Assembly: GCA_000711775.1 (NCBI GenBank)
Contig: ARYC01018427.1
Coordinates: forward strand, 1 to 64,000
Source: Oxytricha trifallax
Taxonomy: Eukaryota; Ciliophora; Spirotrichea; Sporadotrichida; Oxytrichidae
Length of the DNA: 64,000 bases
Reading direction: 5' to 3'
Position 1 is the stretch's first letter. Each line of letters opens with the position of its first letter. This document shows, piece after piece, positions 12,130 through 23,494 of the stretch. The notes beneath the pieces are model-generated. The model saw nothing but the letters and a program-made list of their open reading frames with translations, did no database searches and had not been told where the DNA came from. Made by a program: the position numbers and the translations under genes.

Positions 12130-12380
12130 TTGTAATTTTGCACTTAATAATTTTGATTCTGGTACCAAATCAGATAAAGTTCAGGTTGGTACTGGTACCA
12201 ATTAAGTTTAGAACCAGATTGGAACTTTTCCATTAAAACCTCACTGGATTAAAACTAGGTACAAATTAAGTTTTGGTACTATTAAATTGGTACCAATTAA
12301 ACTTAAACGAATTTAGTACCGGTACTAATTAAATTTAACAAATTTAGTACTAATTTAATGGAACTAAATTGATAAAAATG
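12130..12380. promoter_or_regulatory. GGTACC-rich repeat region between divergent TBE genes
   Basis: The 480-bp gap between the divergent 57-kDa and 22-kDa genes contains several imperfect copies of TTGGTACCAATTAAG and its variants, in both orientations. Each is a near palindrome. Position and repetition suggest a two-way promoter or protein-binding array, but this is inference. Confidence 0.4.
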
Positions 12381-12546
12381 GAGCTCCATCTCTGAAGTTT
12401 GTTACAGCTTCTGCGAACCTTCTCCACGTATCCTTACAGGGTTGACCTCCTATAAGATGCCCATATTTAATAGTAAGATTTAAAGGATAGGATCCAGAAG
12501 TCTATAAATTAAAACTTGAAATTCATTAATAGGAAGAGGAACAAAG

Positions 12547-13085
12547 ATGGAATCATTCAATGAACAAATGAAAAGGGTTGATGCTCAAGAAATGATCTCA
12601 AGATTCAGAAGCAAGGAGGATCTCTATCGATACCTTACTTAGCATGGTAAATAAATTGATGTTAATCAACGATGTATACAGTTGGTCTATTCCTTCCAAC
12701 GATGGAAGGTACTAAAATATCATTCTTAAAAGCAATACTCTGCGAGGAGAAGAAAGCTTTTAAAAACATAGAAATCAAACTGATTGAAATACCTAACTAC
12801 CCAGAGATTTCAGTCACAAATCTCTACGAGGATGCAATGAAAGATGATGAAGTGGTTATTTACCTTCCTAGCAAGAAGCAGCTCTCAAATAAGTTGCCTG
12901 AAAGAAAATTCTTCTTTGGTGTTCTTGGTACAATCAAAGAGGATTATTTGAGAGAAATTATGGAAGAAGCTCATAAGAAACGCTACTCTATTTCTCCTGA
13001 AGATTAAAAGAAGCAAGGAATACTAATAAGCGAGACGTGGCTAGCAGAGCTTAAGAAGCATCCTTATCTCTCTAGTTAGCTTTGA
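12547..13085 (+). CDS. TBE 22-kDa protein, intact when a 35-nt intron is spliced
   Basis: ATG 12547 opens an exon of 100 nt (MESFNEQMKRVDAQEM and KEDLYRYLTQH). A GT...AG intron at 12647-12681 then brings the second exon (GLFLPTMEGTKISF...) into frame, ending at TGA 13083-13085. The spliced length is 504 nt, 167 residues. Without splicing the two halves are in different frames. The position of the junction is conserved in the two diverged TBE relatives in this window. The function is unknown. The C-terminal ETWLAELKKHPYLSSQ aligns with EWANILNQFPYQSSK of the element at 32.6-37.5 kb. Confidence 0.88.
12647..12681 (+). other. 35-nt intron in the TBE 22-kDa gene
   Basis: It starts GTAAATAAATTG and ends ATGTATACAG. 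Removing it joins CAT G to TT GGT (His-Val-Gly) and restores one frame. Introns of 29 nt and 27 nt occur at the equivalent place in the genes at 33896-34488 and 18518-19236. Confidence 0.8.
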
Positions 13086-13377
13086 TTTATAACTTTTTAG
13101 GGAAACCTGGAACTGGTATATTTCTAATGAAAGAGAATGCAAAGGTTCACAGAGAGAGAAAGTCTCAAACCATTCATTAAGTTAGCAAGAGACTTAATAA
13201 TGAAGTTTAAAAGCCTGATGAAATGAACATAGATGCTGGTGCTGGAACAAAGAGAAGAAACATAGGTCCTAGTAAAGCACCAGAGGAAGAAAAGAAAGAG
13301 AAGCCGAATCCATTTAAGAGTTCGTTTGATATGTGAAATAATTCATTCATTTAAGTCTAACACTTATTAATAAACAT

Positions 13378-14403
13378 TCATCTTCCTTTCCTTGCACATA
13401 TCGTAGTCTAGTCTTTACCCACTCTCTTGCAACTACTCTGTATTAAGTCTACTATGTCGATTGGTAGATCATGCATTAGGTGATACAGCAAGAGTTTCTT
13501 GTAGTGAGTCTTAATCTAACTCGAATAGAATTCGATTCCATTAAATTGAGGACTGTAAGGAACGTTATACACAGGAGTTATCTTTAACTCTTCATAAGCT
13601 TTCTTAGATTCCTTAGTCTTATGAAGTGAGAGGTTATCAACAAACAGGATGATCTCTTGATCGTTGTACTTATCTCTTAGCTTATGTAAGAACTCTATAT
13701 ACAGCTCTCGCTTAATAGAGCGAGGATGAATAACATAAGTTTCTAAGCCTGAATCTTCACTGATAGCAGCCAAAATTGCGTGAGTGACAACCTTAACCTT
13801 TTAGTCATACACTTCTATATTATCGTACTTCTTGTACCAAGACTTATTAATAAAGGTGTGAACGTAAAAACAGCTTCATCAGCGTGTATGAACTTGATGT
13901 TATTATCAATAGACCTCTGCATTTAATCATATATATAGTTTAAATTATTACTATAAATGGCAGAGTAAAGTCAATCACTCTCTTCACTCTATTGACAGTC
14001 TTGAAGGTAATACCATTCCTTCAATAAATATTTGCGATAGTCTATAGTGAGATACGCATGTCAGGAAACTTGCGATGAAACATCACAGCTCGCTAGTCAA
14101 GTGGGAAATGTGCCAATACTTAAGAGTCTTAGAATCGCAGAGATATTCAATATGCTGCTAAGAGAACTTTTATTTTCTTACAGGATGTTATCAGGAACCA
14201 GAATTGAAATGCTAAACAGCTAACTAGCAGTGATACCTTACAGTCGAAGCACTCTTACACAATAGCTTTGCAATCGCACAATAATTCATCACTGGTTTGA
14301 GTTAGTCTATATTAATACTCGCACCATACCTAAGCTTAAGCAGTAAATCTAAATACTTCTCATCATAAATAGACCCCAAAAATCGCTAATTTCTATTTCT
14401 CAT
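13378..14403 (-). pseudogene. TBE 42-kDa DDE transposase, with frame changes
   Basis: The start is ATG at 14403 (MRNRNQRFLGSIYDEKYLDL) and the stop is TGA 13378-13380. An N-terminal helix-turn-helix-like region (CKSASTVRYHC) precedes a DDE catalytic core. The second acidic residue lies in LFVDNLSLHKTKE and the third in YSPQFNGIEF; the first lies in HADEAVFTF. Pieces lie in different frames, so this copy probably makes no enzyme. A TGA follows the NSGS motif at the same place as in the TBE at 1-1720. It converges on the 22-kDa gene with a gap of about 290 bp. Confidence 0.86.
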
Positions 14404-14420
14404 TTTGCAAACTGGCCTAA

Positions 14421-14505
14421 TTTCTCTACAAACCCTAATAAAACCCCAACTTTACCCTACTAATCAAAGCACTTATAAACCTCACTAAGGGGTTTTGGGG
14501 TTTTG
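14421..14505. repeat. TBE right terminal inverted repeat
   Basis: It pairs with 10397-10481 and ends GGGGTTTTGGGGTTTTG, next to the second AAT copy. Confidence 0.92.
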
Positions 14506-14508
14506 AAT

Positions 14509-17440
14509 GTAAGGTTTGAATATATGAGATTCGTTAAAATAATTTGCTATTACTTATTTACTAAATAACTGTAAATTTTAATATAATAAATAATATTTAG
14601 AGATACTATGTGACTATTCTGTGATGATTACAAATTAGATTTTTAATAGTAATTACTGCCAGGCAATTCAAGTGAATAAGAATAAACATCAATTATTAAT
14701 ATCATTATCAGTGAATATTCATCTTACTTCTTTCTTATTATTTCGTAAAATAATTGTACTAGTCTGGCTTAAACGTAAATAAAATTGTAAAGATCGTGAA
14801 ATGGAATTAGACAAACAAATAACAAAGAATATTATCTCTTAATTATAGATTGCTTAAAACTTAGTCTTTACAATAATAACCCCAAAAATAATAATAATAA
14901 AATAAATTAGCTGATTTTGTATATTTAATGTTTTTTGAAATGAAAATATAAAATTTTAGCAATTATTTATTGAAAGTATACTCTTGCAACACAATTATAA
15001 ACATATTATTTGGAGTACAGTAATCGAAAGACCTGAAAATTAAAAAAAAGCATGATAAAAAGCTAAGAAAGAAAAAGAAATAGAGCTATTTTGCCTAAAT
15101 AATAACCCAAATTATTGATAAAATACGAAACAATAGGAAATATGAAACATTTTTAAAATCAAAACTGTCCTTATTTTTATTAATGTAAATTAAATCACAA
15201 CTTATAATTTTTGAAAATGAAAAAAATGGGTTTTAAACTATACAATCTTTTGAGTATTACTGAGATTATAAGGAATAAATTATTTTATTTATAATATTTA
15301 AAGTAGCAAAATACTTGCATTCTAACTAATTTGATATATGGATATAGTATAGTCTATAGTATTTCTATATTGTTTTCTGATTTTTTGTGTAAGTATAGCA
15401 AATTATGATGAATTGAAAATATCGCACAAAAAAATCCTAATTTTATACTGATTTTGATATCTTGAAATATGATAAGCTTTTTTGTAATTTATTAGGTATA
15501 TAGTTCAAATAAAGTAAAATTTATGAGAATTCTTGGTACTTACTTGCTGATTTAAAAGTTACTATTCAAGAAGATCAGAGAGGTTTTTGCAAGGCCATTT
15601 AACAAATGCTTCATTTAAAGAAAAATATCAAAATATATAATTAAAATCTGTTACTTTATTATTGATTACAAAAATTTAATTTCAAAAATTTATGATCTAT
15701 ATCTAAAAAGATAAGAGGCTAGATCATGAATTAAAATATATTGCTGAGAATGAAATTAAAATGGTGAACAGGTCTTATTGTTTTTATTTATCATTAATCT
15801 TCTCAAAATTATTTAAAAATAATAAAAGTGACTCAGTGTTGAATGTTATTAATTTTAACATATAGCAAACAGCAACTTTCATAATGTTTAGAGTATTTGA
15901 AATTTCAAAAAAAAAATAAGTTTAAAAAGTTTTTTTAAGTATTTTAATTAAAATTCGTGGCTGATAAAGCAAGCCGTAGTTAAGAAAGAATTCATGTATG
16001 ATTATATAGTAAAACAAGCCTGGAAAAAAAGCTAAATTGCTTCTTCATAGATTTTGCTTGTTAGTAGAATTGATATTTACGTGGTAATGCTTCATTTCTT
16101 TGAATTTATATTTTTTTACATAATATTTCATGTAATACTTTAAATCCTTAGTTTCCTAAAATCCTACAAAATCCTCTTTCTCCTGTTTTTATGATGAATT
16201 AAAGTTGATATAGTGTTTAAATCCCAATTAAGATTGATTTTTGTCTATTTTGTTAATTTTAAAAATAATTTTTAACTCTAAAGTTTAACAGCATCTTCAA
16301 ATTTACTTTAGCTTGTAGATTTTAAAAAAAATTCTAGGCGAGTTATCTTGTTGGGAAGCAGTTTATTCACCTGTTAATCAATATTAGGTTAATATATAGA
16401 ACAGATTATCAAAGATGTGAACTCACCAGCGTCAAAATGGGAAGTCTTATAAACCACCTATAAATTAAGTACTTAATTGAGTTAGTTTAAGATTTATTTT
16501 AAAGATTAATTTATTTAAATTTTAATTCTAAAAGTCTAGATATTTAAAATTTAGATTGCATTTTTGCAAATTATTTTGATAATTACATTTTCACTTTGTC
16601 ACTTTTATTCTTAAATTTAAAGCTGGGTAATTGAAATTTCATCTCATGCATATATAAATCACTCTAATTACATAAATATTTGCTTTTGGCCTCAATATGA
16701 TAAATTGTTGATAAGCTTTAATATCTTTTTCAAATATCTAGCTCATGAAAATAAGCTACTTCAATTAATGCCAAAATCACAAAATCAGTTAAAATTAAAA
16801 ATCCTTCTTATCTATACCAAATAATGTAAAGAAAAATGTTGATTCTGTAATCGCTTTGGAATTCAAAACAAATATTCCGGGCAAAAAGTTTAAAGATAAA
16901 AAATGGGCTTCGCTGAACCAAAATACTGAATAGTAGCAGTAAGTTTATGGTTTAATAAATGTTTGAAAAAGGGAAGCAAAAATGTTAAGGTATTAAATTT
17001 TCGTATGTTTCGAGTTTACAATAAAGTTCTTAAATAACTTTGTCAAGGATAAGTATTAATATAATTCAATATTCGCTGATTTTTACAGAGTCAGTATATA
17101 TATATATATATATTGTATAAAAGCAAAAATATTAAATATCTTAATAATTCATTTAAATTAGTTATATTCGTTTATGCATTATTGCTATTATTATTTGAAG
17201 ATATAAAATTGTGGTTTATTCACTTATATTTATTTAATTTGAATATATATGTTATTTCTTTTTCTTTTTCAATCTTTCTTAACTGTTCAATTACTGCTGC
17301 ATTGATAATTTAATGATACACTTCTCATAAACCTTTCATTTATCAAATATATGAGAATTTAGGTTGGTTATATTAATTAATAAATTGAATAAAAAATTAA
17401 ATAATGAAGTACAAAAATTAATTTTCGAAGTCAATATAAA
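14509..17440. other. AT-rich stretch without recognisable genes
   Basis: Very AT-rich, with a short (TA)n run at 17096-17115. A 66-codon hydrophobic frame near 17113-17313 has no family resemblance and is probably chance. Confidence 0.45.
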
Positions 17441-17497
17441 GCTTATAAAACTCCTAAGGTTTGGGAAAAATGAATATAACAAAGAATCTAGTTATTT

Positions 17498-18448
17498 ATG
17501 AAAATTAAAGAGATAAGAAAAATAACAGGATTCAAAGAAAGTTTAATCAATAGAATAATAAAGTGAATTAAAACCTCGTAAATATAAGAAAACTAACGAT
17601 AATAAGAACAAGCTAAACTAGATCAACATGATTTGGAGTACTTGGTTTCAAGGGATACACTATAAGCTTAGAAGCATTTATCATTGTAAAAGCGTGCTCT
17701 TCTTTTTCATAGAACTTTTCCAGAGAAAAAAATAACTAAGCAACAACTTCATAGATTATACAAAGCCCATGGAATAAGTTTCAAGAGCACTAGGAAAGAC
17801 TATTTCTTAACTGATAAAAAGAAGTAAAACATTTTAGATATTTAGTAATAGACATACCCTTAATTAATTTAAATGTCTGAAAAAGAAGAAAACATAGTTT
17901 ATCTCGATGAGATTATTTTCAAGCCGCATAGTGTGAACATAAAATCTTGGGCAAGAAAGTATGAAAATCAAGTACTAAATAAAGAGGGACTTTGTGTTGA
18001 TACACTAGCAGCTGTTGTTATCATTAGTGGGAAGTTCGGACTAGAGCAATTAATCATAAAGAAGAAATCTATTAAGTTACCAGACTTGCAAATTGTAATA
18101 GATAAATTGAAAGATAGGTATGAAGGAAAGCAATTAACAATAATCATAGATAACTTAAGAGCTCACCATTCGAAGTTGTTGTAAGAGTAGGTTTTGGAAA
18201 ATGGTTGGAGATTGATGTTCAATAGCCCTTATTCATCTAAATACAATTGCATAGAAATGGTCTTTTCAAGGGCAAAGAAAGACTATACTTAAACTTTATG
18301 TCAACATGATTTCAGGGTTAACAATAAGACAAACAATTTCTTTGTGGAAACCTAAAACATAAATTCAACAAGTGATTGTAAAAACAGTGAAAGAAGGTGT
18401 TTAGATTTGATGCGTTCTTTAATACTTAAGACAAAAATAATTAATTGA
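17498..18448 (+). pseudogene. DDE transposase of TBE relative A
   Basis: One frame runs from ATG 17498 to TGA 18446-18448 (316 codons) with a single in-frame TGA at codon 23 (17564-17566). The region FHRTFPEKKITKQQLHRLY aligns with FHRKFPDMRISPQTVANIY of TBE. Catalytic positions are visible in VYLDEIIFKPHS, LTIIIDNLRAHHSK and YSSKYNCIEMVF (Asp, Asp, Glu). If translation began after the TGA the enzyme core would be complete. This is the best preserved transposase frame of the window. The N-terminal part has a helix-turn-helix-like ITGFKESLINRI. Confidence 0.82.
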
Positions 18449-18517
18449 CTTAAAGTTTAAGTTAATAAAATTATTTTATGTCACATGTTAAATTGCATTC
18501 TTTTGCTAGGTGGCTTT

Positions 18518-19236
18518 TCATAATTTGCGAGTCATTGTTTATGTGCATAAAATTTTAATTATGTTGCTGAAATTACATCGGTTGCTGTTATTCTGAAACA
18601 ATCTCAAATCTTTTCCGTTTTTTGTTCTATTTTCTCCCTTGAGAACTGATCTTTAGCATCGATAAGGCCTTTCCTTTCTTTTCTAAAATAAAGCATACAT
18701 AAATTTATGTATTTATAACTTACTGGAGTATCTGGAAATAGATTGGATTTCTTTGAGTAACTATTCATTTATCTGAATAGTTTCTTTCTATTCTTCATCA
18801 GCTTAACCTGTATATCTAAGATTCTGCTGCTTCTGAACAAGCTATGTAATGAACTCATTCTTTATTGTACCTAATATTCCAAAGAAGAAGTGCTTATCAG
18901 GAAGCTCCTTTATGTCTTCGTAAATTCCTAGATATTTGTTTGCAGCTTCCTCATTTTTAATTAGGTCATAAATGTTTGCTACAGAGAGCTCTGGGAAGTT
19001 AGGAACATTGACATAAATTATGTCTGCAGATTTTATGAGCTCTTTCTTGCAGCTCAATACATCTTTAATGAACCTCATAGCAGTCTTTTAAAACTAGGCA
19101 TGTGATATCCCACTAAAGTAGTTAAGTTAAGAAAATTACATGAATATTTGAAGTGACACCACCAGTCTTGTTTGGTATTCAGATGTCCCTCCAGCTACTT
19201 AATGTTTATGTTCACGAAATTCCTGTTACTTTCCAT
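18518..19236 (-). pseudogene. 22-kDa-like protein of TBE relative A
   Basis: Minus-strand ATG at 19236, with a probable 27-nt GT...AG intron and then GYHMPSFKRLL. One frame change follows, into FIKDVLSCKKEL...VPNFPELSVANIYDL and KHFFFGILGTIKNEF. These blocks align with IPNYPEISVTNLYED and KFFFGVLGTIKED of TBE. The last frame stays open to TGA 18518-18520, longer than the family norm, so the true end may be earlier. It converges on the transposase gene. Confidence 0.78.
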
Positions 19237-19574
19237 AAGCCTTATAAGTCTATTTAATATGAATTTAAATAAAAATAGTTAAGACTTAATTATATTGAGT
19301 AAGAATGAAAAGTTTAAGTCTATTAATTTAATTCGCTTATACTACAAATGAATAAATTTGATTGGCTATACTTTACTTTTTAGATTGGGCCTTGTCTAAA
19401 GTAATTTAACGCAATATCATTTATGAACATAAAATTTCAACAAGAAAAGTTTATGTATGAGAGTGAACACATCTTTTATTTGTTCCATAATCCTTTTTTT
19501 CCAAACTAAAAAATATCATTATATCAAAGTACATTTGACTTTGACTTTATTTGAAGTTAAGAATTTTCAAAGTT

Positions 19575-19664
19575 AAAACCCAATTACCCCTAGATTGATA
19601 AATAGGGATGTCCCTGGGGACTCCCTAGGGACAAAACTCTATGTATTAGGGGTTTCTGGGTTTG
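19575..19664. repeat. 90-bp GC-richer inverted repeat
   Basis: The ends AAAACCCAATTACCCCTA and TAGGGGTTTCTGGGTTT form imperfect inverted repeats around a strong hairpin (GGGATGTCCCTGGGGACTCC). It lies between the 22-kDa-like and zinc-finger genes of TBE relative A. It may be a tiny insert or a structured control site. Confidence 0.45.
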
Positions 19665-19763
19665 ATAATAATTTATTTAACCACAATTTTAAACTGTTTT
19701 AATTAACTTATTTAAATCTATTTAATATAAACTTTTAATTAAGTAATTATTTAAACTTAAATT

Positions 19764-21287
19764 ATGGAATCTTCTTCTTTGTCATCAAGGTATTCCCAGT
19801 CAAACTCCTCATAAGATTCAGAAGAATTTAAGACTTAAAATTCAGGTAATTTTGCAATAACATAAACTTTATTATCAGGGTGCAAAATAGTTTCAAGGAA
19901 GCATCAACTATACTAAGAATACTTGGAGATTTGGAGCAGAAGAAGAAAGAGTAGAGCTAAAACTCTAAACAAAAAGCCTTAGAAATTCACTAAATGTGGC
20001 ATTTGCAATTAAGTGTATACTCCAGTCGAGTTGAAGTGACATAGAAAAGTTCACTCAAGAAATCAAGGGTCCTTCTCTCAACTCAAACGCCAAGAGAAGT
20101 ATGAATGTTGTGTGTGCTAACAGTAGGAATTAAATGTAAAATCATTTGCTGATAAAAATTAATTGCTTACACATTTATGTTAGCACAGTATAACAGAGCT
20201 TACAGCTGCCTGCTATTCCGAGATTGTAAGCATTTATTATCTAATTTTTTATAGACCATCAAGTAGATTCAATGCCGCATTGCAAACGACTAAACGAAGG
20301 GTACATAAATTGACAAGAGCTAACTTCAGCATTAAACACAGGCTATGCTCTTTAACAAATATCCTGCTTCATTTAAAGCATTTTAGCAAAATACTGAGGA
20401 GAGTGTTACCATTCTTGAGGAAAAGATCCTCAATACTTTTCAAAAATAACATGACCAAGGTTTGATGGTAAAGAGTAAAATATTTTAACTAACTTCTCTG
20501 AAATGGTGAGGTGGGAATTGAAAAGTATTATTGAGATTTCAAAACACATTGGTGTATTCTATCCTGAAACCAGCCTATTCAATCAGATAAATGGAGACTT
20601 ATGTATTCATTAGAAAAAGGCCTTGAATAAAGATTTGAATTTAGTAACTAAACTTTTGAATTAGTTTAAAATAATGAGCTTAATTCAAGAAAACTAAGCT
20701 GAGCATTTTGATTAAATAGTTGGAGTAAGTTTTGATGATTCTAACATGTATAAAAAGACTAAGGAAAGCTCTACTAATTTACAGTGAATGATAAGACTTG
20801 GCAATATAGTTTCTAAGAAAGTTATAATAGACTAGTTGATTGATGCTATTAAAATCTACACTAGTTAGGAATAGTCCATAGGTATTTGACTCCTGAAAAT
20901 ATCAAGCTTAAAAATGACAAAGAACCCCAGATCTTTATAACAAACTTTTCTCATGCATCCATAGTTGGTCTCAAAGCTCAGATAAGTTAAATCCCTTTGA
21001 CATCATATTAACATGCTAGAGACTTGAAGGAAATGGAAATGTCTGATACTAGATAAGACCTTTACTCACTTGTGGTAATAATTATCGAAGTAATTCTGGG
21101 GACGCAGTTTAAGAAAGGCTATGATAATTATTAAGACACAGGTAGGTACGCAACATTTCTTAGACGAAAGTTCAAGGATGATTAATATTTTGTTTTAATG
21201 CTTAAAAATATAGGGGATAACTTTGATTGTTTATCTACTATTGATGATATTCATTTTTTATCTACTTAGATGAAATAAATTCAATGA
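19764..21287 (+). pseudogene. Zinc-finger/pseudokinase gene of TBE relative A
   Basis: ATG 19764 opens a frame with a Ser-rich N-terminus and two C2H2 fingers: KCGICNQVYTPVELK..HRKVH, which is interrupted by an in-frame TGA at 20037-20039, and CCVC...THLCQH. After frame changes near 20350 and 20500 a kinase-like domain is read: IVHRYLTPENIKLKND (catalytic loop with Asp replaced by Tyr), IFITNFSHA in place of DFG, and DLYSLVVIIIEVILG resembling kinase helix F. The chunk ends at TGA 21285-21287. It is homologous to the TBE 57-kDa protein. The missing catalytic Asp argues against kinase activity. Confidence 0.75.
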
Positions 21288-22034
21288 ATATAATTAATTA
21301 ATACAACCAACCTAAATTCTCATATATTTGATAATTATCAGAACAATCTCCAGCAAATCGCAGTGATAAAATAATTCTTTTCCTTCACTAAAATTCAAAC
21401 TCTGGTTAAGATTTAATCAGAGTCACTTAATGAAACATCAATTATTAATCATTCTTTGAAATAATCATTTATAACATTAGAGATATTATATGTAATTTAT
21501 AATTATCAGGAAGATTAGGTAGATTTAATATCAGAGCTTTGTAATATTAATATACATTAATTTTAGAAAGCTTAAATCTTTAAGTTATAATCTTGATTAG
21601 AGATTGCAGTTACTATAAGAGCAATTTGTCAAGAAAAATTATAAAAAAGATTTAAACCTATAAATAACTATTTTTGTGAAAATATTCAACGATTAAATTT
21701 AAATAAATATTTAGACTTAGTGACTTCGTTGCAATTTGTTAAAACAATCCTAAATAATAATAATTCACTCACTTATAAATCCACGTTATTCATAGTTTGT
21801 GTTCTTTTATATTACATATATTTACTTTTTAATTTTCTTGATAGGTATCTTTCTTATCAATATGCTAGTACTTAGAGAAAAGCTAGTCTATTGTTAATGA
21901 GTTTTCATCGTCTCCGCAAGTTCAATAGACTTAATATTATTGGCATGATATAAATGAAATATAGAGAGTTTATAGAAACTTTAAGTACGATTAGCAAATA
22001 AATATTTATTGAATATGAAAATTTATTATTTTGA
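21288..22034 (+). CDS. Unrecognised helical protein region downstream of the pseudokinase
   Basis: In the frame of the kinase chunk the sequence reopens directly after TGA 21285-21287. It reads about 250 residues of helical, Leu/Ile-rich protein (for example VDLISELCNINIHQFQ), with one further frame change near 21600. Then comes LEIAVTIRAICQEKLQKRF and a hydrophobic stretch LFIVCVLLYYIYLLF, to TGA about 22032-22034. It may be a C-terminal extension of the kinase gene or a separate gene. No family is recognised. Confidence 0.45.
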
Positions 22035-22039
22035 ATCGA

Positions 22040-23490
22040 ATGCTTAGATCACATAATTATATTTATTGAGTTAATTAACATCACTTATCAATAGCTTTCA
22101 ATTAAAAATATTATTCGAATACATTTTGGATTTAAAAATAAATTAAAATTAACTATTTATTTTAATTATATTTTGGAAAATGACTTCATACTCCAGTTTT
22201 TTATATCTTTGGATAGCTGTTTAGAATGGAAACATTAGATATTATTTGCTATTAAGAATGTATCTCATCATCTTTGCATGAAAATCATCTTTTACTGTTA
22301 TTATGAGTATAATCAAAATGTGTCACTTCTCAGGTTGATTAAAGGATATGGCAAAGAAAGATTTAATTAAAATTGGCATGAACTGCCTTAAAATCAATAA
22401 AAAATTGAATTTGATTTTCTTCTTTAATGAATAACTTCCATGATCTTAATTATAATTAGTTTATTTATTTTTCTCAATCAAATGTAATCCAAGAATAATT
22501 AAATTAAAATGAGAAAAAATTTCCCGAGATAATAAGTTTGGTAATGCTAATAAAGACAAATGAGGATAGTCTTGTCTCCTATCGCCGTTGCGCTTAAATA
22601 CAACAACAAGCAACTCCCGATATCGAATTCATAGCGACTTTTCTTCACACATAAGCTTTGATTCAAGTCTAAGATAAGACATTGTCAAATTATAGTCAAA
22701 AAGAGAATTAAATAATTGGCATCATTTTCTAAACATATGCAAGAATCATCTTCGCAAAGTTATTATCAATATTTTTCCAGTTTACTACAGGGCGATTTGG
22801 CACATCTTATTGGGAATTTTGTGAAATTAGCCTAAGATATCAACTTAATAAAGAGTCATAATAATTCGATTTAAATTCATATATTAAATTAATAAGCTAA
22901 AATTTGAAACTTTGGTATATAAGTTGCATTTAAGAACAATTTAACTAGAGCAAAGATAGGTTTTTATTATTAAATGCTTTTGTATAAAAAGTCAAATATA
23001 TTGTTAAATCATAAAATATTTTTATTCAGATATTTAATGGCAAGTAATCTGCCTTAACTTTTAATCTACATATATAATTCCTTGTCTGTTGAACTCTCCT
23101 TTATGAAGAATTTTGTAAAGTCTATCTTTAATATGTTTGCCTCTCTCTCATCGCTCATTTCAATATAATAATAATAATATCTCAAACACCTCTTAATCGA
23201 TTTACTTAATTATCTCATATGCATTTTCATTCGTTTTATCATAACGTAGACCCTTAAGCTGAATTATCTAGAAATTTTTTGGCGAATGTATCAAAATAGC
23301 CAAATCTCTATATAATATATTTGAGAATGATGATATCGTTTTCCAAGTGTGTCAAATATGTTTTACAGATATCACTCTAAAATTCACTTGTATTACTGGT
23401 TTCAAAAATACTTACTCCTTAATGGTTAATTTAAATATTAAATTTTGAACTTTAAGCATTTCTGAATAGTGAATTCAAATGTATTTCTCT
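22040..23490. other. AT-rich stretch with one small GC-richer patch
   Basis: The patch at about 22555-22640 (CTATCGCCGTTGCGC and CAACTCCCGATATCG) has no clear frame. Nothing else was recognised. Confidence 0.4.
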
Positions 23491-23494
23491 TTTC

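Larger units (their letters stand above)
10397..14505. mobile_element. Complete TBE transposon (4109 bp)
   Basis: The element begins CAAAACCCCAAAACCCC at 10397 and ends with the reverse complement at 14505. It is flanked by the direct repeat AAT (10394-10396 and 14506-14508), which fits the ANT target preference known for TBEs. Length and content match the family: a zinc-finger/kinase gene (minus), a 22-kDa gene (plus) and a 42-kDa transposase gene (minus). TBE proteins are germline-encoded and have been linked to genome rearrangement in Oxytricha. The 22-kDa gene looks intact once a 35-nt intron is removed; the other two genes carry frame changes. Confidence 0.96.
17440..21300 (+). mobile_element. 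Diverged TBE relative A (transposase, 22-kDa, zinc-finger/kinase)
   Basis: Three genes homologous to those of TBE occur in the same order and relative orientation: transposase (+), 22-kDa (-), zinc-finger/kinase (+). Similarity to the TBE at 10397-14505 is only detectable in the proteins. No C4A4 ends were found, so the boundaries are estimates from the outer genes. Each gene has at least one break, so the element looks old. Confidence 0.75.

Noticed and set aside
13516-13773. 85-residue minus-strand ORF as a separate gene
   Set aside because: Its apparent stop is TAG, read as Gln; it continues to TGA 13378-13380 as the transposase C-terminus.
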